Positions 16,576-25,831 of a stretch of 35,031 nucleotides of DNA are shown here, piece after piece. The stretch is from Acidobacteriota bacterium. Its GTDB lineage: Bacteria; Acidobacteriota; UBA4820. Positions within the stretch are counted from its first letter, which is position 1. Each line of letters begins with the position of its first letter. The notes under the pieces are model-generated. The model was given only the letters and a program-made list of their open reading frames with translations. It was not told the origin of the DNA and ran no database searches. A program made the translations under genes and the position numbers. The DNA lies in NCBI GenBank assembly GCA_029559035.1, contig JAKQCT010000015.1, positions 1-35,031 on the forward strand, written 5' to 3'.

Positions 16576-18048
16576 TTACAGCTCTTTTTTCAAATGGCTT
16601 ATTATCGTCTTCAGGACCTTGATCCTGGCGAAGTTCTTGTCCTCGGCCTCGACGACGGTCCACGGCGCGTAGGGCATCGAGGTCTTCTCGAACATCTCTA
16701 TGGCCGATGCTTCGTAGGAATCCCACTTCGAGCGGTTGCGCCAGTCCTCCTCGGTGATCTTGTACTGCTTGTACGGGGTGATCTCCCTCTCCTTGAACCT
16801 CCTGAGCTGTTCCTTGGCGGTGATGGAGAGATAGAATTTGAGCACGATGATACCGGAATCGGAAAGCTCCTTCTCGAACTCGTTGATCTCGGAGTAGGCC
16901 CTCATCCATTCGTCATCCGTGCAGAATCCCTCGATCTTCTCGACGAGCACCCTGCCGTACCACGACCTGTCGTAAACGGTCACCTTGTCCCTTCTCGGGA
17001 GGTTGCGCCAGAAGCGCCAGAGGTACGGCCGCGCCTTTTCCTCGTCCGTGGGAGCCGCAACGGACATCACCCTGTAGTCCTTCGCGTTGAGGGCTTGCGT
17101 GACCCTCCTGATCGCCCCGCCCTTGCCCGCGGCGTCCGCGCCTTCGAAGACCAGGATGAGCGACCTGTCCTTGCTCTGCATCCTGTTTATCAGGCGGTGG
17201 AACTCGGCCTGCGCCTCGGGAAGCTCCTTGTCGTACTTCTTCTCGTCCAGTTTCCTCGTGTAATCGAGCGTCCTGAAGATGTTGCTCTGAGGCGGCTTGA
17301 AAGCCCTCGGCTTCAGAGGCGGCTTCTCGGCCTTCTCCTTGTCGGCGAAGCCTCTCTTGAGCTCCGCGATGAGCGTGCGTGCGACGGTCGTGTTCCTGTA
17401 CCTGTCGTCTTCCGCCTCGACGATGTGCCACGGGGCGTCCTTGGTGTTGGTCCTTCCGAGCGCCTCTTCGGAGACCTCCCTGAACCTGCCGTATTTCTTG
17501 ACGAACTTCCAGTCGTTCTTCGTCACGCGCCAGCTCTGGAGAGGGTCCTTTTCGAGCTTCTTCATGCTCTTGACTAGGGTCTTCTCCTTCACGTGGAGCC
17601 AGAACTTGACGAGCGTGACCCCTTCCCTCCTCAGCATCGTTTCGAAAAAGACCGCCTTGTCGAGAGCCTCGTCAAACTCCGATCTTTTCATCCCGCCGAA
17701 GGTCCTTTCGACTATGGGCCTCGTGTACCATGAACCCAGGAGTATCGTCATCCTTCCCTTCGGGGGTATCATCCTCCAGAAGCGCCACATCGGCGGCCTT
17801 TCGCGTTCCTCGTCTGTTGGTGCGTCGAGGGCGTGGGTCTCTATCCCGCGCGCGTCGAGCCATTCGAGCAGCTGGTTGACCGTCTCCGTCTTGCCCGCGC
17901 CTTCGACCCCGCCTATTATCACGATGGCGGAAGTCTTCGAGGCGGCAAGCTCCTTCTGGACAGCCAGGATATCCTCCCGAAGCTTGGCCAGCCCTTTCTT
18001 ATAGACACTTTTAGAGATCTTGTTCCCGACTTCAGCGGTTTCGAACAT
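16576..18048 (-). CDS. pap: Polyphosphate:AMP phosphotransferase (two-domain PPK2)
   Basis: Cytoplasmic enzyme of the PPK2 family that moves phosphate from polyphosphate to AMP to give ADP. It has 490 residues, two tandem PPK2 domains and the usual length for PAP. The N-terminal domain has the Walker A loop GGVEGAGKT at residues 46-54; the C-terminal domain has FEGADAAGKGG with Lys309. Each is followed by a DAPTDEE- or AAPTDEE-type lid motif and a PxxWRFWR segment. In known PAPs the C-terminal copy is the catalytic one; both copies keep their P-loop Lys here. It is a single minus-strand gene with its own terminator, 25 bases downstream of the GNAT-aminotransferase gene, so the two may be co-transcribed. 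Confidence 0.92.
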   Translation of the reverse strand: MFETAEVGNKISKSVYKKGLAKLREDILAVQKELAASKTSAIVIIGGVEGAGKTETVNQLLEWLDARGIETHALDAPTDEERERPPMWRFWRMIPPKGRMTILLGSWYTRPIVERTFGGMKRSEFDEALDKAVFFETMLRREGVTLVKFWLHVKEKTLVKSMKKLEKDPLQSWRVTKNDWKFVKKYGRFREVSEEALGRTNTKDAPWHIVEAEDDRYRNTTVARTLIAELKRGFADKEKAEKPPLKPRAFKPPQSNIFRTLDYTRKLDEKKYDKELPEAQAEFHRLINRMQSKDRSLILVFEGADAAGKGGAIRRVTQALNAKDYRVMSVAAPTDEEKARPYLWRFWRNLPRRDKVTVYDRSWYGRVLVEKIEGFCTDDEWMRAYSEINEFEKELSDSGIIVLKFYLSITAKEQLRRFKEREITPYKQYKITEEDWRNRSKWDSYEASAIEMFEKTSMPYAPWTVVEAEDKNFARIKVLKTIISHLKKEL

Positions 18049-18073
18049 TCGACACCCCCTTATGTCAAAAAGA

Positions 18074-19696
18074 TCAAGCGGTCTTGTTTACAATTTTTCC
18101 TATAATTCCGGGCAAAGCCTCTATTTCGTTCTTTTTGATCTCGCCGAGGATGCAGATCTGGATCCAGTTGCGCGCGAGCAGGTACTCGCTCATGTAGCTG
18201 ATGAGGTATCCCGTGCGCGCGAGCTCGTCGCCGATCTCCTTCGAGGATATCCCCTTGGGGATGACTATCGTGAAGACCGCGGGACTGGATTCCTCCCTGG
18301 GGACGAGGACCTTCAGGCCGTTCTCCGCGAGCCCCGACCTGACAACTTGGGACATCTCCTCGATGTCGTGGATCTTCTTGGTCAGGTCTATCCTGGAAAG
18401 CGCCGCCGCGAGCGCCGCGAAAAGGTTGGACGACTGGGTATAGGGAAGGCCGTGCTTCTCGGCGTACCTTCCGAGGTCGAGGTACCTCGGGAGTTTGCCG
18501 GGCCGGCTCTTGACCTCCCCGTTGTAGAAGACGAACGAAAGGCCGGGATAGCCGCCGACCGCCTTGCCGCTGAGGGATGTGGCGAGATCGACTCTGTCGA
18601 GTTTCATGGGGATGGTCGCGAAGGAGCTGATGCAGTCGACAGCGACGGCTACGCCCCTCTGCTTGCAGATGTCCGTGATCCTGTCAAGGTCGTGCAGGAC
18701 GCCGGTCGAAGTTTCGCAGTGGGTAAAGAGGCACCACTTGATCGCCTTGTCCCCGTCGAGTTTCTTCTCGACCTCTTCCGCGGTGATTTTCCGGCCCCAT
18801 TCCTTCTTTATCGTCGAGAAATCGAGCCTGAAGCGCTCTGCGTGGTCGATGAGCCTCTCGCCGAACTCGCCGTCGGCCAGGACCAGGCCCCTGCCGTCGA
18901 CGAGCGATAGCTGCCCCGTCATCACGTCGTTGGCGAGCGTCCCGCTGCCGAGGAATATCTCGACCTGCTTCGCCCCCGAGATCTCGAGGAGGAGCCTCTT
19001 GACCCGGTCGAAGGAGTCCATGAAGCCCTTCGCCCTGGTCGATATGGCGGGGCCGCCGATCGCGCTTTTGACGGACGCGTCCATCTCCACGGGCCCCGGA
19101 AGGAGGTTGCACGGCTCTTTCAGCTCTTCGTGCTTCTGTGCCATCTCCTCCAGGAGCACCTTGGCTTCCTGCCCCAGCCTCGAGAAGGTCTCCCGGAACG
19201 CCTCCAGCGTAAGGTACATGGGCTGGTAGGGCGCTTCCGCCGTCCCGACAAGTGGGCCGAACGGGACGAAGCCGATGTGCTTGTAGAGCTTTAGCTGGCG
19301 GGTCGTGCCTGAAATGACGGCCGTGTCGAATCCCTGGCCGAGGCAGTATTCCGCGGTCTTCTCCATCAGGTTCTTGAAGATGACGCCGTTCCTCGCTTCG
19401 GGCTTCACCGCGAGGAGTCGGATCTCGCAAACTTTCCTGTTGCGGGGCATCAGCTCGTCGAGGTTGTCTATCTTCTGGTCGAGCGAGAAGGGCCTCTGCC
19501 CCCTGACGGTTATCATTCCGACGACAGACTTTCCCCTGGCGCAGATGATGTAGGTGTTCTCCTTGTGGAACTTGTCTATCAGGCGCTGGTCGGGGGTCGA
19601 CTGGTGCTGGGGTATCTCCTCGACGAAAGTCTTATAGTTAAGTTTGTGTATCTCGTCAAATTCCCAAGGCTCGGAAGCTACTTTGAAAACCAGCAT
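18074..19696 (-). CDS. Fusion: GNAT/FeeM-like acyltransferase plus class V PLP aminotransferase
   Basis: One 540-residue frame. Residues 1-180 are a GNAT-fold domain: a FVEEIPQHQ segment like the N-acyl amino acid synthase (FeeM)/PEP-CTERM acyltransferase branch, VVGMITVRG, CEIRLLAVKPEARNG and an LYKHIGFVPFGP end strand. Residues about 205-540 are a fold-type I aminotransferase of class V: LLPGPVEM start, GSGTLANDV, THCETSTGVLHDL, VDCISSF and the PLP lysine Lys378 in SLSGKAVGG. The closest look-alikes are alanine/serine-glyoxylate or 2-aminoethylphosphonate aminotransferases. GGAG lies eight bases before the ATG. Both halves look intact. The reaction is unknown; making and then acylating (or the reverse) a small amine is an inference. 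Confidence 0.85.
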   Translation of the reverse strand: MLVFKVASEPWEFDEIHKLNYKTFVEEIPQHQSTPDQRLIDKFHKENTYIICARGKSVVGMITVRGQRPFSLDQKIDNLDELMPRNRKVCEIRLLAVKPEARNGVIFKNLMEKTAEYCLGQGFDTAVISGTTRQLKLYKHIGFVPFGPLVGTAEAPYQPMYLTLEAFRETFSRLGQEAKVLLEEMAQKHEELKEPCNLLPGPVEMDASVKSAIGGPAISTRAKGFMDSFDRVKRLLLEISGAKQVEIFLGSGTLANDVMTGQLSLVDGRGLVLADGEFGERLIDHAERFRLDFSTIKKEWGRKITAEEVEKKLDGDKAIKWCLFTHCETSTGVLHDLDRITDICKQRGVAVAVDCISSFATIPMKLDRVDLATSLSGKAVGGYPGLSFVFYNGEVKSRPGKLPRYLDLGRYAEKHGLPYTQSSNLFAALAAALSRIDLTKKIHDIEEMSQVVRSGLAENGLKVLVPREESSPAVFTIVIPKGISSKEIGDELARTGYLISYMSEYLLARNWIQICILGEIKKNEIEALPGIIGKIVNKTA

Positions 19697-19788
19697 TCTT
19701 TCTACTCCAAAGGAACATCATTATTATCACAAACCGCCTTAAAAAGCAAGATTAAAAGGCGAATCTACAAAAGAATTCGCCCCCCTGT

Positions 19789-19817
19789 TTTACAAAAGAC
19801 CCGCCTTGTCCTAGAAT
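19789..19817 (+). promoter_or_regulatory. Sigma-70-type promoter for the Crp-family gene
   Basis: TTTACA at 19789-19794, a 17-base spacer and TAGAAT at 19812-19817. Each box matches the consensus in five of six positions, and it is placed just upstream of the ribosome-binding site GGAAGG (19827-19832). Confidence 0.65.
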
Positions 19818-19840
19818 GGTTGCCTTGGAAGGCAGATAAG

Positions 19841-20521
19841 ATGAAGACAGCTGCGATGACCGCCAAAGAAAAACTCGACATGCTCCTGCAGTTCCCGCTG
19901 TTCAAGGAACTTGAGGAAAGGGAAGCATCCCGGCTGGCGGCGCTCTGCACGCCCAGGAAGTACGAAAAGGGCGAGAACCTGTTCATGGAGGACGACGAAG
20001 CATCGGGCTTTTTCCTCCTTTTCGAGGGAAAAATTAAAGTATCCAGGACTTCGAGGCAGGGAAAGGAGCAGATCATCCACATTTTCGAGCCTTTCACTCC
20101 CGTGGGAGAGGTCCCCGCGTTCGAAGGAGGATCTTTTCCAGCCGACGCCCGCGCCCTTACCACCGTCAAGGCTTTCCATCTTGACAGGAACGCCTTCCTC
20201 GAATTGGCCCGTAAGAACCCCCGCCTGCTCATGTCGATGCTGGCGATCCTTTCGAGAAGGCTGAGGACGGTTGTCGAGCTGCTGTTCGACCTCTCCTTCC
20301 GGGAGGTGACTTCAAGACTCGCGAAATACATTTCGGCGAGGCGGTCGAAAAGGTTCAGGCTGCCCGTTTCAAAAAAGACGCTTTCCGCGGAGCTGGGAAC
20401 TATTCCCGAAACTCTTAGCAGGTCCTTCTCCGCGCTCGAAAAGGAGGGCGCAATAACGATCGACGGTAGCGAGATAGTGGTGATCAACGAAAGGCAGCTC
20501 GAGAAGTTGTCCAACCTTTGA
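19841..20521 (+). CDS. Crp/Fnr-family transcriptional regulator
   Basis: DNA-binding regulator of 226 residues, the family's usual length. Residues about 10-130 are a cyclic-nucleotide-binding-type beta barrel (FKELEEREASRLAALC, a YEKGENLFMEDD strand, GKIKVSRTS, HIFEPFTPVGEVPAF). A dimer helix follows (about 130-160), then a C-terminal winged HTH with the recognition segment TIPETLSRSFSALEKEGAI. There is no N-terminal Cys cluster of the FNR iron-sulfur type; the ligand is unknown. The ATG at 19841 has GGAAGG eight bases upstream and a good promoter, which decides against the longer frame from 19565. It is followed 18 bases later by the dCMP deaminase gene. Confidence 0.88.
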   Translation: MKTAAMTAKEKLDMLLQFPLFKELEEREASRLAALCTPRKYEKGENLFMEDDEASGFFLLFEGKIKVSRTSRQGKEQIIHIFEPFTPVGEVPAFEGGSFPADARALTTVKAFHLDRNAFLELARKNPRLLMSMLAILSRRLRTVVELLFDLSFREVTSRLAKYISARRSKRFRLPVSKKTLSAELGTIPETLSRSFSALEKEGAITIDGSEIVVINERQLEKLSNL

Positions 20522-20539
20522 TCTCGGTATGGAGAAGGC

Positions 20540-20965
20540 ATGAGGAAATCGTGGGACGATTATTTCATGGACATAGCTAAGGAAGTGGCGACGAGGGCCA
20601 CCTGCGACCGGAAACTGGTCGGATGCGTCCTCGTCAAGGAAAAGTACATCATAGCGACGGGCTACAACGGTTCGGTCAGCGGGCTCGAGCATTGCGACGA
20701 GGCGGGCCACATGATGGTGAACGGCCACTGCGAAAGGACATCCCACGCCGAGGCGAACGCCATAGTGCAGGCCGCCAAACACGGCGTCTCCACCGACGGC
20801 GCGACCGCCTACATAACCGCGAGCCCCTGCTGGGGATGCTTCAAACTGCTGGCCTCGTCGGGAATAAAGAGGATCGTTTTCGGAGAGTTCTACCGCGACG
20901 AGAGGATCTTCGATTCGGCGAAAAAGCTGGGCATCGAACTGGTGGACCACTCGGAAAAGAAGTGA
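20540..20965 (+). CDS. Deoxycytidylate (dCMP) deaminase family protein
   Basis: Zinc-dependent deaminase of 141 residues that would turn dCMP into dUMP for dTTP synthesis. The catalytic HAE motif is at 69-71 (Glu71 the proton shuttle) and the zinc-binding PCWGC at 96-100. An extra Cys/His-rich stretch (EHCDE to GHCER, about 50-66) matches the dCMP deaminase/ComE-like subgroup rather than cytidine deaminases. GGAG lies close upstream of the ATG. The stop overlaps the GTG start of prmC, so the two are translationally coupled. Confidence 0.9.
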   Translation: MRKSWDDYFMDIAKEVATRATCDRKLVGCVLVKEKYIIATGYNGSVSGLEHCDEAGHMMVNGHCERTSHAEANAIVQAAKHGVSTDGATAYITASPCWGCFKLLASSGIKRIVFGEFYRDERIFDSAKKLGIELVDHSEKK

Positions 20966-21804
20966 CGTCTACTATCCGGAGCCTCCTTCAGAAGGGGTCT
21001 TCCAGGCTCAGGGATTCCAAGGTAAGAAAGTTCGATAGGGACGCGAGGATACTCCTGTGCCTCGCCCTCGAAAAGGACAAGGTCTTCATTCTCGCTTATC
21101 CGGAATTTGAAGTTTCTCTGAAAACCGAGCGGAAATACATCTCCTTCATCAAAAGAAGGGCTGCGGGAGAGCCGATCCAGTACATAACGGGAAAGCAGCC
21201 TTTCTGGACCACCGAGATCCTCGTGGGAAAAGGGTGCCTCATTCCGAGGCCGGAGACGGAAGTCCTCGTGGAAGAGGCTCTCGTTCTCGCTAAGGGAATG
21301 AAAGCGCCGGTGATCGCCGACCTCGGATGCGGCTCGGGCGCGATACTCAAGGCGATCTCGGAGAGCCGTGGTGACTGCCGGCTCGTCGGGATAGAAAAAA
21401 GCGCGGAGGCTCTCAGATGGGCTCGCAGGAACCTTTCGATGTACCCTAACGTGACGCTGATAAGGGGCGATTTTTTCAAGGCTCCGGAGACGGGAAAGCT
21501 GGACCTTATTTTGAGCAATCCTCCCTATCTGTCGGTAAAAGAGTTCGATTCGCTCCCCTTGGAAATTAAAGGATTCGAGCCGAAGGATGCCCTTCTCGCC
21601 GAAGACCCGATGGAGCCTTACCGGGCCATCGCCAAATTCGCCGAAAAGAACCTGAAGAAGGGCGGCTATCTTATCGTCGAGATGGGTTCGGAACAGGCTA
21701 GAAGGCACAGGGCGTTCAGGACACTATCGCCGTCACTGGAGCTATGCCGCTTCAGGAAAGACCTCGGCGGCAGGACGCGAGTTTCCGTTCTGCAACGTAA
21801 ATAG
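20962..21804 (+). CDS. prmC: Peptide chain release factor N5-glutamine methyltransferase
   Basis: PrmC (HemK) methylates the glutamine of the GGQ motif in release factors RF1/RF2. At 280 residues from the GTG at 20962 it has the family's usual length. It has an N-terminal helical domain with the ITGKQPFW/LIPRPETE substrate signature near residues 72-100, the SAM motif DLGCGSG starting at Asp120 and the catalytic NPPY starting at Asn186. The GTG overlaps the previous stop (GTGA), typical of coupled translation. An alternative far-upstream start in this frame would run through the deaminase gene and is rejected. Confidence 0.93.
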   Translation: MTSTIRSLLQKGSSRLRDSKVRKFDRDARILLCLALEKDKVFILAYPEFEVSLKTERKYISFIKRRAAGEPIQYITGKQPFWTTEILVGKGCLIPRPETEVLVEEALVLAKGMKAPVIADLGCGSGAILKAISESRGDCRLVGIEKSAEALRWARRNLSMYPNVTLIRGDFFKAPETGKLDLILSNPPYLSVKEFDSLPLEIKGFEPKDALLAEDPMEPYRAIAKFAEKNLKKGGYLIVEMGSEQARRHRAFRTLSPSLELCRFRKDLGGRTRVSVLQRK

Positions 21805-21837
21805 CATTGAATATTATGGCAGTAAAAAAGCTGTTTC

Positions 21838-21866
21838 TGGTCAATCAACCGGTTTTCTTATATACT
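21838..21866 (+). promoter_or_regulatory. Probable promoter of greA
   Basis: TGGTCA (21838-21843), a 17-base spacer and TATACT (21861-21866), seven bases before a strong GAGGAGG ribosome-binding site. The -35 box is weak, so this is moderately sure. Confidence 0.45.
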
Positions 21867-21888
21867 CTTTTCTGAGGAGGACGGGATC

Positions 21889-22377
21889 ATGGCGGGAGCC
21901 TCTAAAGGGATCGAAGCTACGAAAAAAAGCCTCTCGGAGGAGCTCAAGAAACTAGAGCACGAACTCACAGTCGATCTTCCGAAGGAAATAGACAGGGCGA
22001 GGCAGCTCGGGGACCTCTCCGAGAACGCAGAGTACCACATGGCCCTCCAGAGACAGCAGTATGTCCAAGCCAGGGTGAAGGAACTTCGGCAGAGGATAGC
22101 GGCGCTCGCCACCGTGAACCTCTCGTCGATCCCGAAGGACAGGGCCGCCTACGGCAGTCTCCTGAAGCTTCTCGACGTGGACAAGGACGAGGAGCTCGAG
22201 GTCAGGCTCGTCACGCACGAGGAGACGGACATCCAGAAAGGGCTTTACAGCGTCCAGTCCCCCATCGGCAAGGCCCTGCTGGGGAAGCAGGAAGGCGACG
22301 AAGTGGCCGTCGAGACGCCCGCGGGAAAAAGGAACTTCGAGATACTCTCCCTGAAAACCCTGCACGACCAGCAGTGA
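21889..22377 (+). CDS. greA: Transcription elongation factor GreA
   Basis: GreA binds RNA polymerase and stimulates cleavage of backtracked RNA. Of the 162 residues, the first 80 are the coiled-coil hairpin with the acidic tip (the LPKEIDRARQLGDLSENAEYH segment is a GreA hallmark, with Asp and Glu at the tip). The rest is the FKBP-like domain ending in IGKALLGKQEGDEVAVETPAG. The length is normal. GAGGAGG lies eight bases before the ATG. dtd follows after one base, so the pair is co-transcribed. Confidence 0.95.
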   Translation: MAGASKGIEATKKSLSEELKKLEHELTVDLPKEIDRARQLGDLSENAEYHMALQRQQYVQARVKELRQRIAALATVNLSSIPKDRAAYGSLLKLLDVDKDEELEVRLVTHEETDIQKGLYSVQSPIGKALLGKQEGDEVAVETPAGKRNFEILSLKTLHDQQ

Positions 22378-22378
22378 A

Positions 22379-22846
22379 ATGATCCTCGTCATCCAGCGCG
22401 TGAAATCGGCTTTCGTGAGCGTCGGCGGAAAAGAAGTGTCCCGCATCGGAAAAGGGCTTTTGGTGCTGGGCGCGGTCGAAAAAGGAGACACTTCCGCCGA
22501 GTTGGAGTGGTGCGCGAGGAAGGTGGCCGATATCCGGATCTTTCCCGACGAAGAGGACAAGATGAACAAAAGCGTCAAGGACGCGGGCGGCGAAGTTCTC
22601 GCCGTCAGCCAGTTCACGCTTGTCGGCAACCTTAGAAAGGGAACGAGGCCGTCGTTCTCCGACGCCGCTCCTCCAGAGGTGGCGAAGCCCATGTTCGACG
22701 ATTTCGTGAAAATGATGGAGAAAGAGGGGCTCAAGGTCTCGACGGGAGTTTTCCAGGCGATGATGGATGTAGGCCTCGTTAACGACGGGCCGGTCACCAT
22801 AATCCTCAGGCGCGGGCAAAAAGAAGACCGGGATGCCGAAGGCTGA
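22379..22846 (+). CDS. dtd: D-aminoacyl-tRNA deacylase
   Basis: Cytoplasmic proofreading enzyme that removes D-amino acids from tRNA. It has 155 residues, near the usual 145-150. The two cross-subunit motifs are present: AVSQFTL near residue 79-85 and NDGPVTI near 137-143 (the Gly-cisPro pair is the chiral filter). The ATG is one base after the greA stop, and the end overlaps the start of the recombinase gene by 14 bases. Confidence 0.95.
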   Translation: MILVIQRVKSAFVSVGGKEVSRIGKGLLVLGAVEKGDTSAELEWCARKVADIRIFPDEEDKMNKSVKDAGGEVLAVSQFTLVGNLRKGTRPSFSDAAPPEVAKPMFDDFVKMMEKEGLKVSTGVFQAMMDVGLVNDGPVTIILRRGQKEDRDAEG

Positions 22847-23723
22847 GCTCCCTAATGAAGTAGAATCCTTCCTCAACTACCTGACCGTCGAAAGAGGCCT
22901 CTCGAACAATTCCGTGGAAGCATACAGGAACGACCTCGCCAGTTTCTTCTCGGAGGTGGCCAAGCCGCCCGTGGAAGTTAAAAGGGACGAGATAAGGCAG
23001 TACCTCTCGGGCCAGAAAAAGAACGGGATGTCGGGAAGTACGACTGCAAGAAGACTCGTCTCGCTAAGGAACCTGTACCGCTTCCTTCTCCTCGAGAAGA
23101 TCGCCGTCGAGGACCCGACCGAGAACATCGAGTCGCCGAAAAGCATAAAGCCCCTTCCATCCTACCTGACGGAGGACGAGGTCGAGCGACTTCTCGAGGC
23201 CCCCGATCTGAAAAAGCCGCTGGGCGTAAGGGACAAGACGATGCTGGAGCTTTTCTACGCGACCGGCATCAGGGTCTCGGAACTGGCGTCGCTGACCCTC
23301 GAAGGACTGAACCAGATGGCGGGCTACATACTCGTCATGGGAAAAGGATCGAAGGAGAGGATAGTCCCCTTTGGCGAGGTTGCGGGAGACTGGCTCAAGA
23401 CCTACATGGAAGGATCTCGGACGAAGATACTGAAAGATAGGGAGTCGAAGAGCATCTTCGTGACGGGCCGCGGCAAGGGGATGACGAGGCAGAATATCTG
23501 GATGCTTCTCGAAAGATACGCCCGCGCGGCGGGGATCACGAAGCACATGAGCCCGCACACTCTCCGCCATTCGTTCGCAACGCACCTTTTGAGACACGGG
23601 GCAGACCTGAGGTCTCTGCAGATCCTTCTCGGCCACTCCGATATCTCGACGACGCAGATCTACACCCACATCGAACAGGAAAGGCTCAAGGAGGTCTACA
23701 AGAAATACCATCCGAGGGCGTGA
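22833..23723 (+). CDS. xerD: Tyrosine recombinase XerC/XerD
   Basis: Site-specific recombinase that resolves chromosome dimers at dif. It has 296 residues, the typical Xer length, with an N-terminal SAM-like core-binding domain (about 8-95) and a C-terminal catalytic domain. The active residues are all present: Arg147 (GIRVSEL), a Lys in the GKGSKER turn, His242 and Arg245 (HTLRHSF), His268 (LGHSDISTT) and the nucleophile Tyr277. Its housekeeping context with greA and dtd, and the absence of attachment sites or phage genes, argue against a mobile integrase. XerC versus XerD cannot be told apart safely by eye. Confidence 0.9.
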   Translation: MPKAELPNEVESFLNYLTVERGLSNNSVEAYRNDLASFFSEVAKPPVEVKRDEIRQYLSGQKKNGMSGSTTARRLVSLRNLYRFLLLEKIAVEDPTENIESPKSIKPLPSYLTEDEVERLLEAPDLKKPLGVRDKTMLELFYATGIRVSELASLTLEGLNQMAGYILVMGKGSKERIVPFGEVAGDWLKTYMEGSRTKILKDRESKSIFVTGRGKGMTRQNIWMLLERYARAAGITKHMSPHTLRHSFATHLLRHGADLRSLQILLGHSDISTTQIYTHIEQERLKEVYKKYHPRA

Positions 23724-23761
23724 ATGAAAGCTCAAGGCTTCCTGAGCCGAGGAGAAAAGAG

Positions 23762-24058
23762 ATGCAGGACAAGGGGATGAGGAGGTACATCGAGAACGCT
23801 CCGGTCGAAGTACAGGACTTCATCTACGAAGGCAACATCATCGAAGCGGCGAAGTTCCTGATGAACAATCTGGGCATGAGCCCCGGAGAGGCATACATGA
23901 AGGTGAAGAAATGGCGCGCCGAAATGTCCGCCCGCTTTCCCGAAGAGCTCCCTCCCCCGCCGCCTTATTACCTCGGCAGGATCATCATCTGGGCGACCCT
24001 GATCACGATGCTCCTCGCCGGCGTCGTAGCGTTCATAATCATCAGCAATTCAAAATAA
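23762..24058 (+). CDS. Small membrane protein, unknown function
   Basis: Protein of about 98 residues with one C-terminal transmembrane helix (about 72-94), preceded by a proline run. The cytoplasmic part (about 10-55) has a short helical pattern, IYEGNIIEAAKFL ... MSPGEAYMKVKKW. It recalls the C-terminal fold of ribosomal protein L7/L12 ('G-K-I-x-A-I-K ... G-L-K-E-A-K'); this is only a visual likeness. I start at ATG 23762, seven bases after GAGGAG. The longer GTG start at 23720 overlaps the xer stop. It is last in the plus-strand cluster before a hairpin terminator. Confidence 0.65.
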   Translation: MQDKGMRRYIENAPVEVQDFIYEGNIIEAAKFLMNNLGMSPGEAYMKVKKWRAEMSARFPEELPPPPPYYLGRIIIWATLITMLLAGVVAFIIISNSK

Positions 24059-24059
24059 A

Positions 24060-24092
24060 CAGGGGCGGACGACCATCCGCCCTTCAATAATA
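24060..24092. terminator. Hairpin between convergent genes
   Basis: Stem GGGCGGA / TCCGCCC (24063-24069, 24076-24082) with loop CGACCA. The following T tract is weak on both strands. It lies between the small membrane protein and proS and probably serves both. Confidence 0.6.
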
Positions 24093-24121
24093 ACTTCCGC
24101 GCTACCGAGCTTCCGCGCTTG

Positions 24122-25633
24122 TTAGTATGCCCTCGCCCAGAGCGCCTTCGTCTTAGCCTTTTCCCCGCAGACGAAGCACTTGTCCCCGAGCGTAGTTTCC
24201 TCGAAGGGGACAAGCCTGACCGTGGCCTTCGTCTCTTCCTTGACCTTCGCCTCGCACTCGGGGCAGCCGCACCAGTCGGCCCAGAAGAAGCCTCCATTCT
24301 CGAGCTTCGACTTGAACTCGTCGTAAGATGCGGCGACCGATGTCTTCGAATCTCGGAACTTCAAGGCTCTCGCGAACAGCGTCTTCTGGAACTGGTCGAG
24401 TATCTCGCCCACTTTTTCGGCGACCGAATCGAGAGGGATCGCGATTCTCGGGACCCTCTCCCCTTCTTTCAGCTCTGTGAGGGCTACCCTGGTGACGCCC
24501 TGGCATTCTCCCTTCTCGAGATCCTTGGGACCCAGTTCGATCCTGAGAGGCACGCCCTTCAGCTCCCACTCGTTGTACTTGAAGCCGGGGCTGACGTTGT
24601 CCCTGTCGTCGAGATGGACATCGAATCCGGCTCCCGCGAGCTTGCCGAAGATCTCGTTCGCTTTCGCGAGGATCGCCTCCTTCTGCGCGGCGTCGCGGTA
24701 GATGGGGACGATGACAGCCTGTATCGGGGCGAGCTTCGGGGGAAGAACCAGCCCCTTGTTGTCGCTGTGAGCCATGACGAGCGCGCCTATGAGCCTCGTC
24801 GAAACGCCCCAGCTGGTCTGCCAGCAGTATTCCCAGTCGCTTTTCTCGGTCTGGAACTTCACGTTGAACGCCTTGGCGAAATTCTGGCCGAGGTCGTGGC
24901 TGGTTCCCGCCTGCAGGGCTTTCCCGTCCTGCATCATCGCTTCTATGCAGGTGGTCTTCAGCGCTCCCGCGAACTTCTCGGAATCGCTTTTCACGCCCGT
25001 GAAAACAGGGACAGCCATCCACTCCTCGGCGAACCTTGCGTAGATGCCGAGCATCTTGACCACTTCGTCCCACGACTCCTCGTGGGTAGCGTGGGCGGTG
25101 TGTCCCTCCTGCCAGAGGAACTCGGTCGTCCTCAGGAAAAGCCTCGTCCTCATCTCCCAGCGCACGACGTTGGCCCACTGGTTGAGAAGAAGCGGCAGGT
25201 CGCGGTAGCTCTTTATCCATTTCGAATACATCGAATACATGATCGTTTCGGAAGTGGGCCTGACGATCAGCGGCTCTTCCAGCTTGCTGTCGGGCGTGGG
25301 CTCGACGCCTCCGCCCTCTTTCGCGCCCAGTCGATGATGAGTCACGACCGCGCACTCCTTCGCGAACCCCTCGACGTGCTCGGCCTCTTTCGAGAGGAAC
25401 GAGAGCGGTATGAATATCGGGAAGTAGGCGTTCTTGTGGCCCGTCTCCCTGAACATGGCGTCCAGCGCGTCGTGCATCTTCTCCCATATCCTGTATCCGT
25501 GCGGGCGGATCACCATGCACCCCTTCACGGGCGAATAGTCGGCGAGCTCCGCCCTCAGGACGATGTCCTGGTACCACTCGTTGTAATCCTTCTCCATCGG
25601 CGTGATCGCCTTTTCGTCTACTTTCCCGGCCAT
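24122..25633 (-). CDS. proS: Prolyl-tRNA synthetase (type 3, archaeal/eukaryotic-like)
   Basis: Class II synthetase that charges tRNA-Pro. It has about 503 residues. Class II motif 2 is [20 protein letters not shown] and the TSETIMY proline/ATP pocket stretch precedes it; motif 3 is [16 protein letters not shown]. The anticodon-binding domain follows, then a C-terminal zinc-binding extension with CGCPEC and CFVC and a final Tyr. There is no INS editing insertion between motifs 2 and 3. This is the type 3 (archaeal-like) enzyme, also found in several bacterial phyla. GGAGG lies seven bases before ATG 25633, which is preferred over 25651. It is a single gene. Confidence 0.95.
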   Translation of the reverse strand: MAGKVDEKAITPMEKDYNEWYQDIVLRAELADYSPVKGCMVIRPHGYRIWEKMHDALDAMFRETGHKNAYFPIFIPLSFLSKEAEHVEGFAKECAVVTHHRLGAKEGGGVEPTPDSKLEEPLIVRPTSETIMYSMYSKWIKSYRDLPLLLNQWANVVRWEMRTRLFLRTTEFLWQEGHTAHATHEESWDEVVKMLGIYARFAEEWMAVPVFTGVKSDSEKFAGALKTTCIEAMMQDGKALQAGTSHDLGQNFAKAFNVKFQTEKSDWEYCWQTSWGVSTRLIGALVMAHSDNKGLVLPPKLAPIQAVIVPIYRDAAQKEAILAKANEIFGKLAGAGFDVHLDDRDNVSPGFKYNEWELKGVPLRIELGPKDLEKGECQGVTRVALTELKEGERVPRIAIPLDSVAEKVGEILDQFQKTLFARALKFRDSKTSVAASYDEFKSKLENGGFFWADWCGCPECEAKVKEETKATVRLVPFEETTLGDKCFVCGEKAKTKALWARAY

Positions 25634-25802
25634 TTCAGGACCTCCATGCACCTTAAAAATGCGTCTGCATTTTGTAAGGATTTTAAATTGTAAATTATAA
25701 ATTACAAATTGTAAATTTCAGGCTCCCGGATTTTCGCTTTCTATCTGTTCTTTCCCGATCCACGCGCAGGCGAAGCTGGCAAAAGAAAAACAGAAGGCGC
25801 AC

Positions 25803-25831
25803 TTGACACAAGACTCCTATAAGAGTATTAT
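25803..25831 (+). promoter_or_regulatory. Strong sigma-70-type promoter of the porin gene
   Basis: TTGACA (25803-25808, perfect), a 17-base spacer, and TATTAT (25826-25831, five of six). This is the best promoter match in the window, about 80 bases upstream of the porin start. Confidence 0.82.

Noticed and set aside
19758-19781. Hairpin GGCGAAT/ATTCGCC as a terminator or attenuator
   Set aside because: It has a 10-base loop and lies between divergent genes; the T run on the minus side is short, and no leader peptide is seen.
22833-23723. Tyrosine recombinase as a sign of a mobile element
   Set aside because: It has Xer length and motifs, lies in a housekeeping cluster with greA and dtd, and no attachment sites, phage or cargo genes surround it.
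24119-25693. Long open frame of 524 codons on the plus strand opposite proS
   Set aside because: It is a shadow caused by the GC-rich codon pattern of proS; its translation is rich in Arg, Leu and Glu with no domain, and proS is unmistakable.
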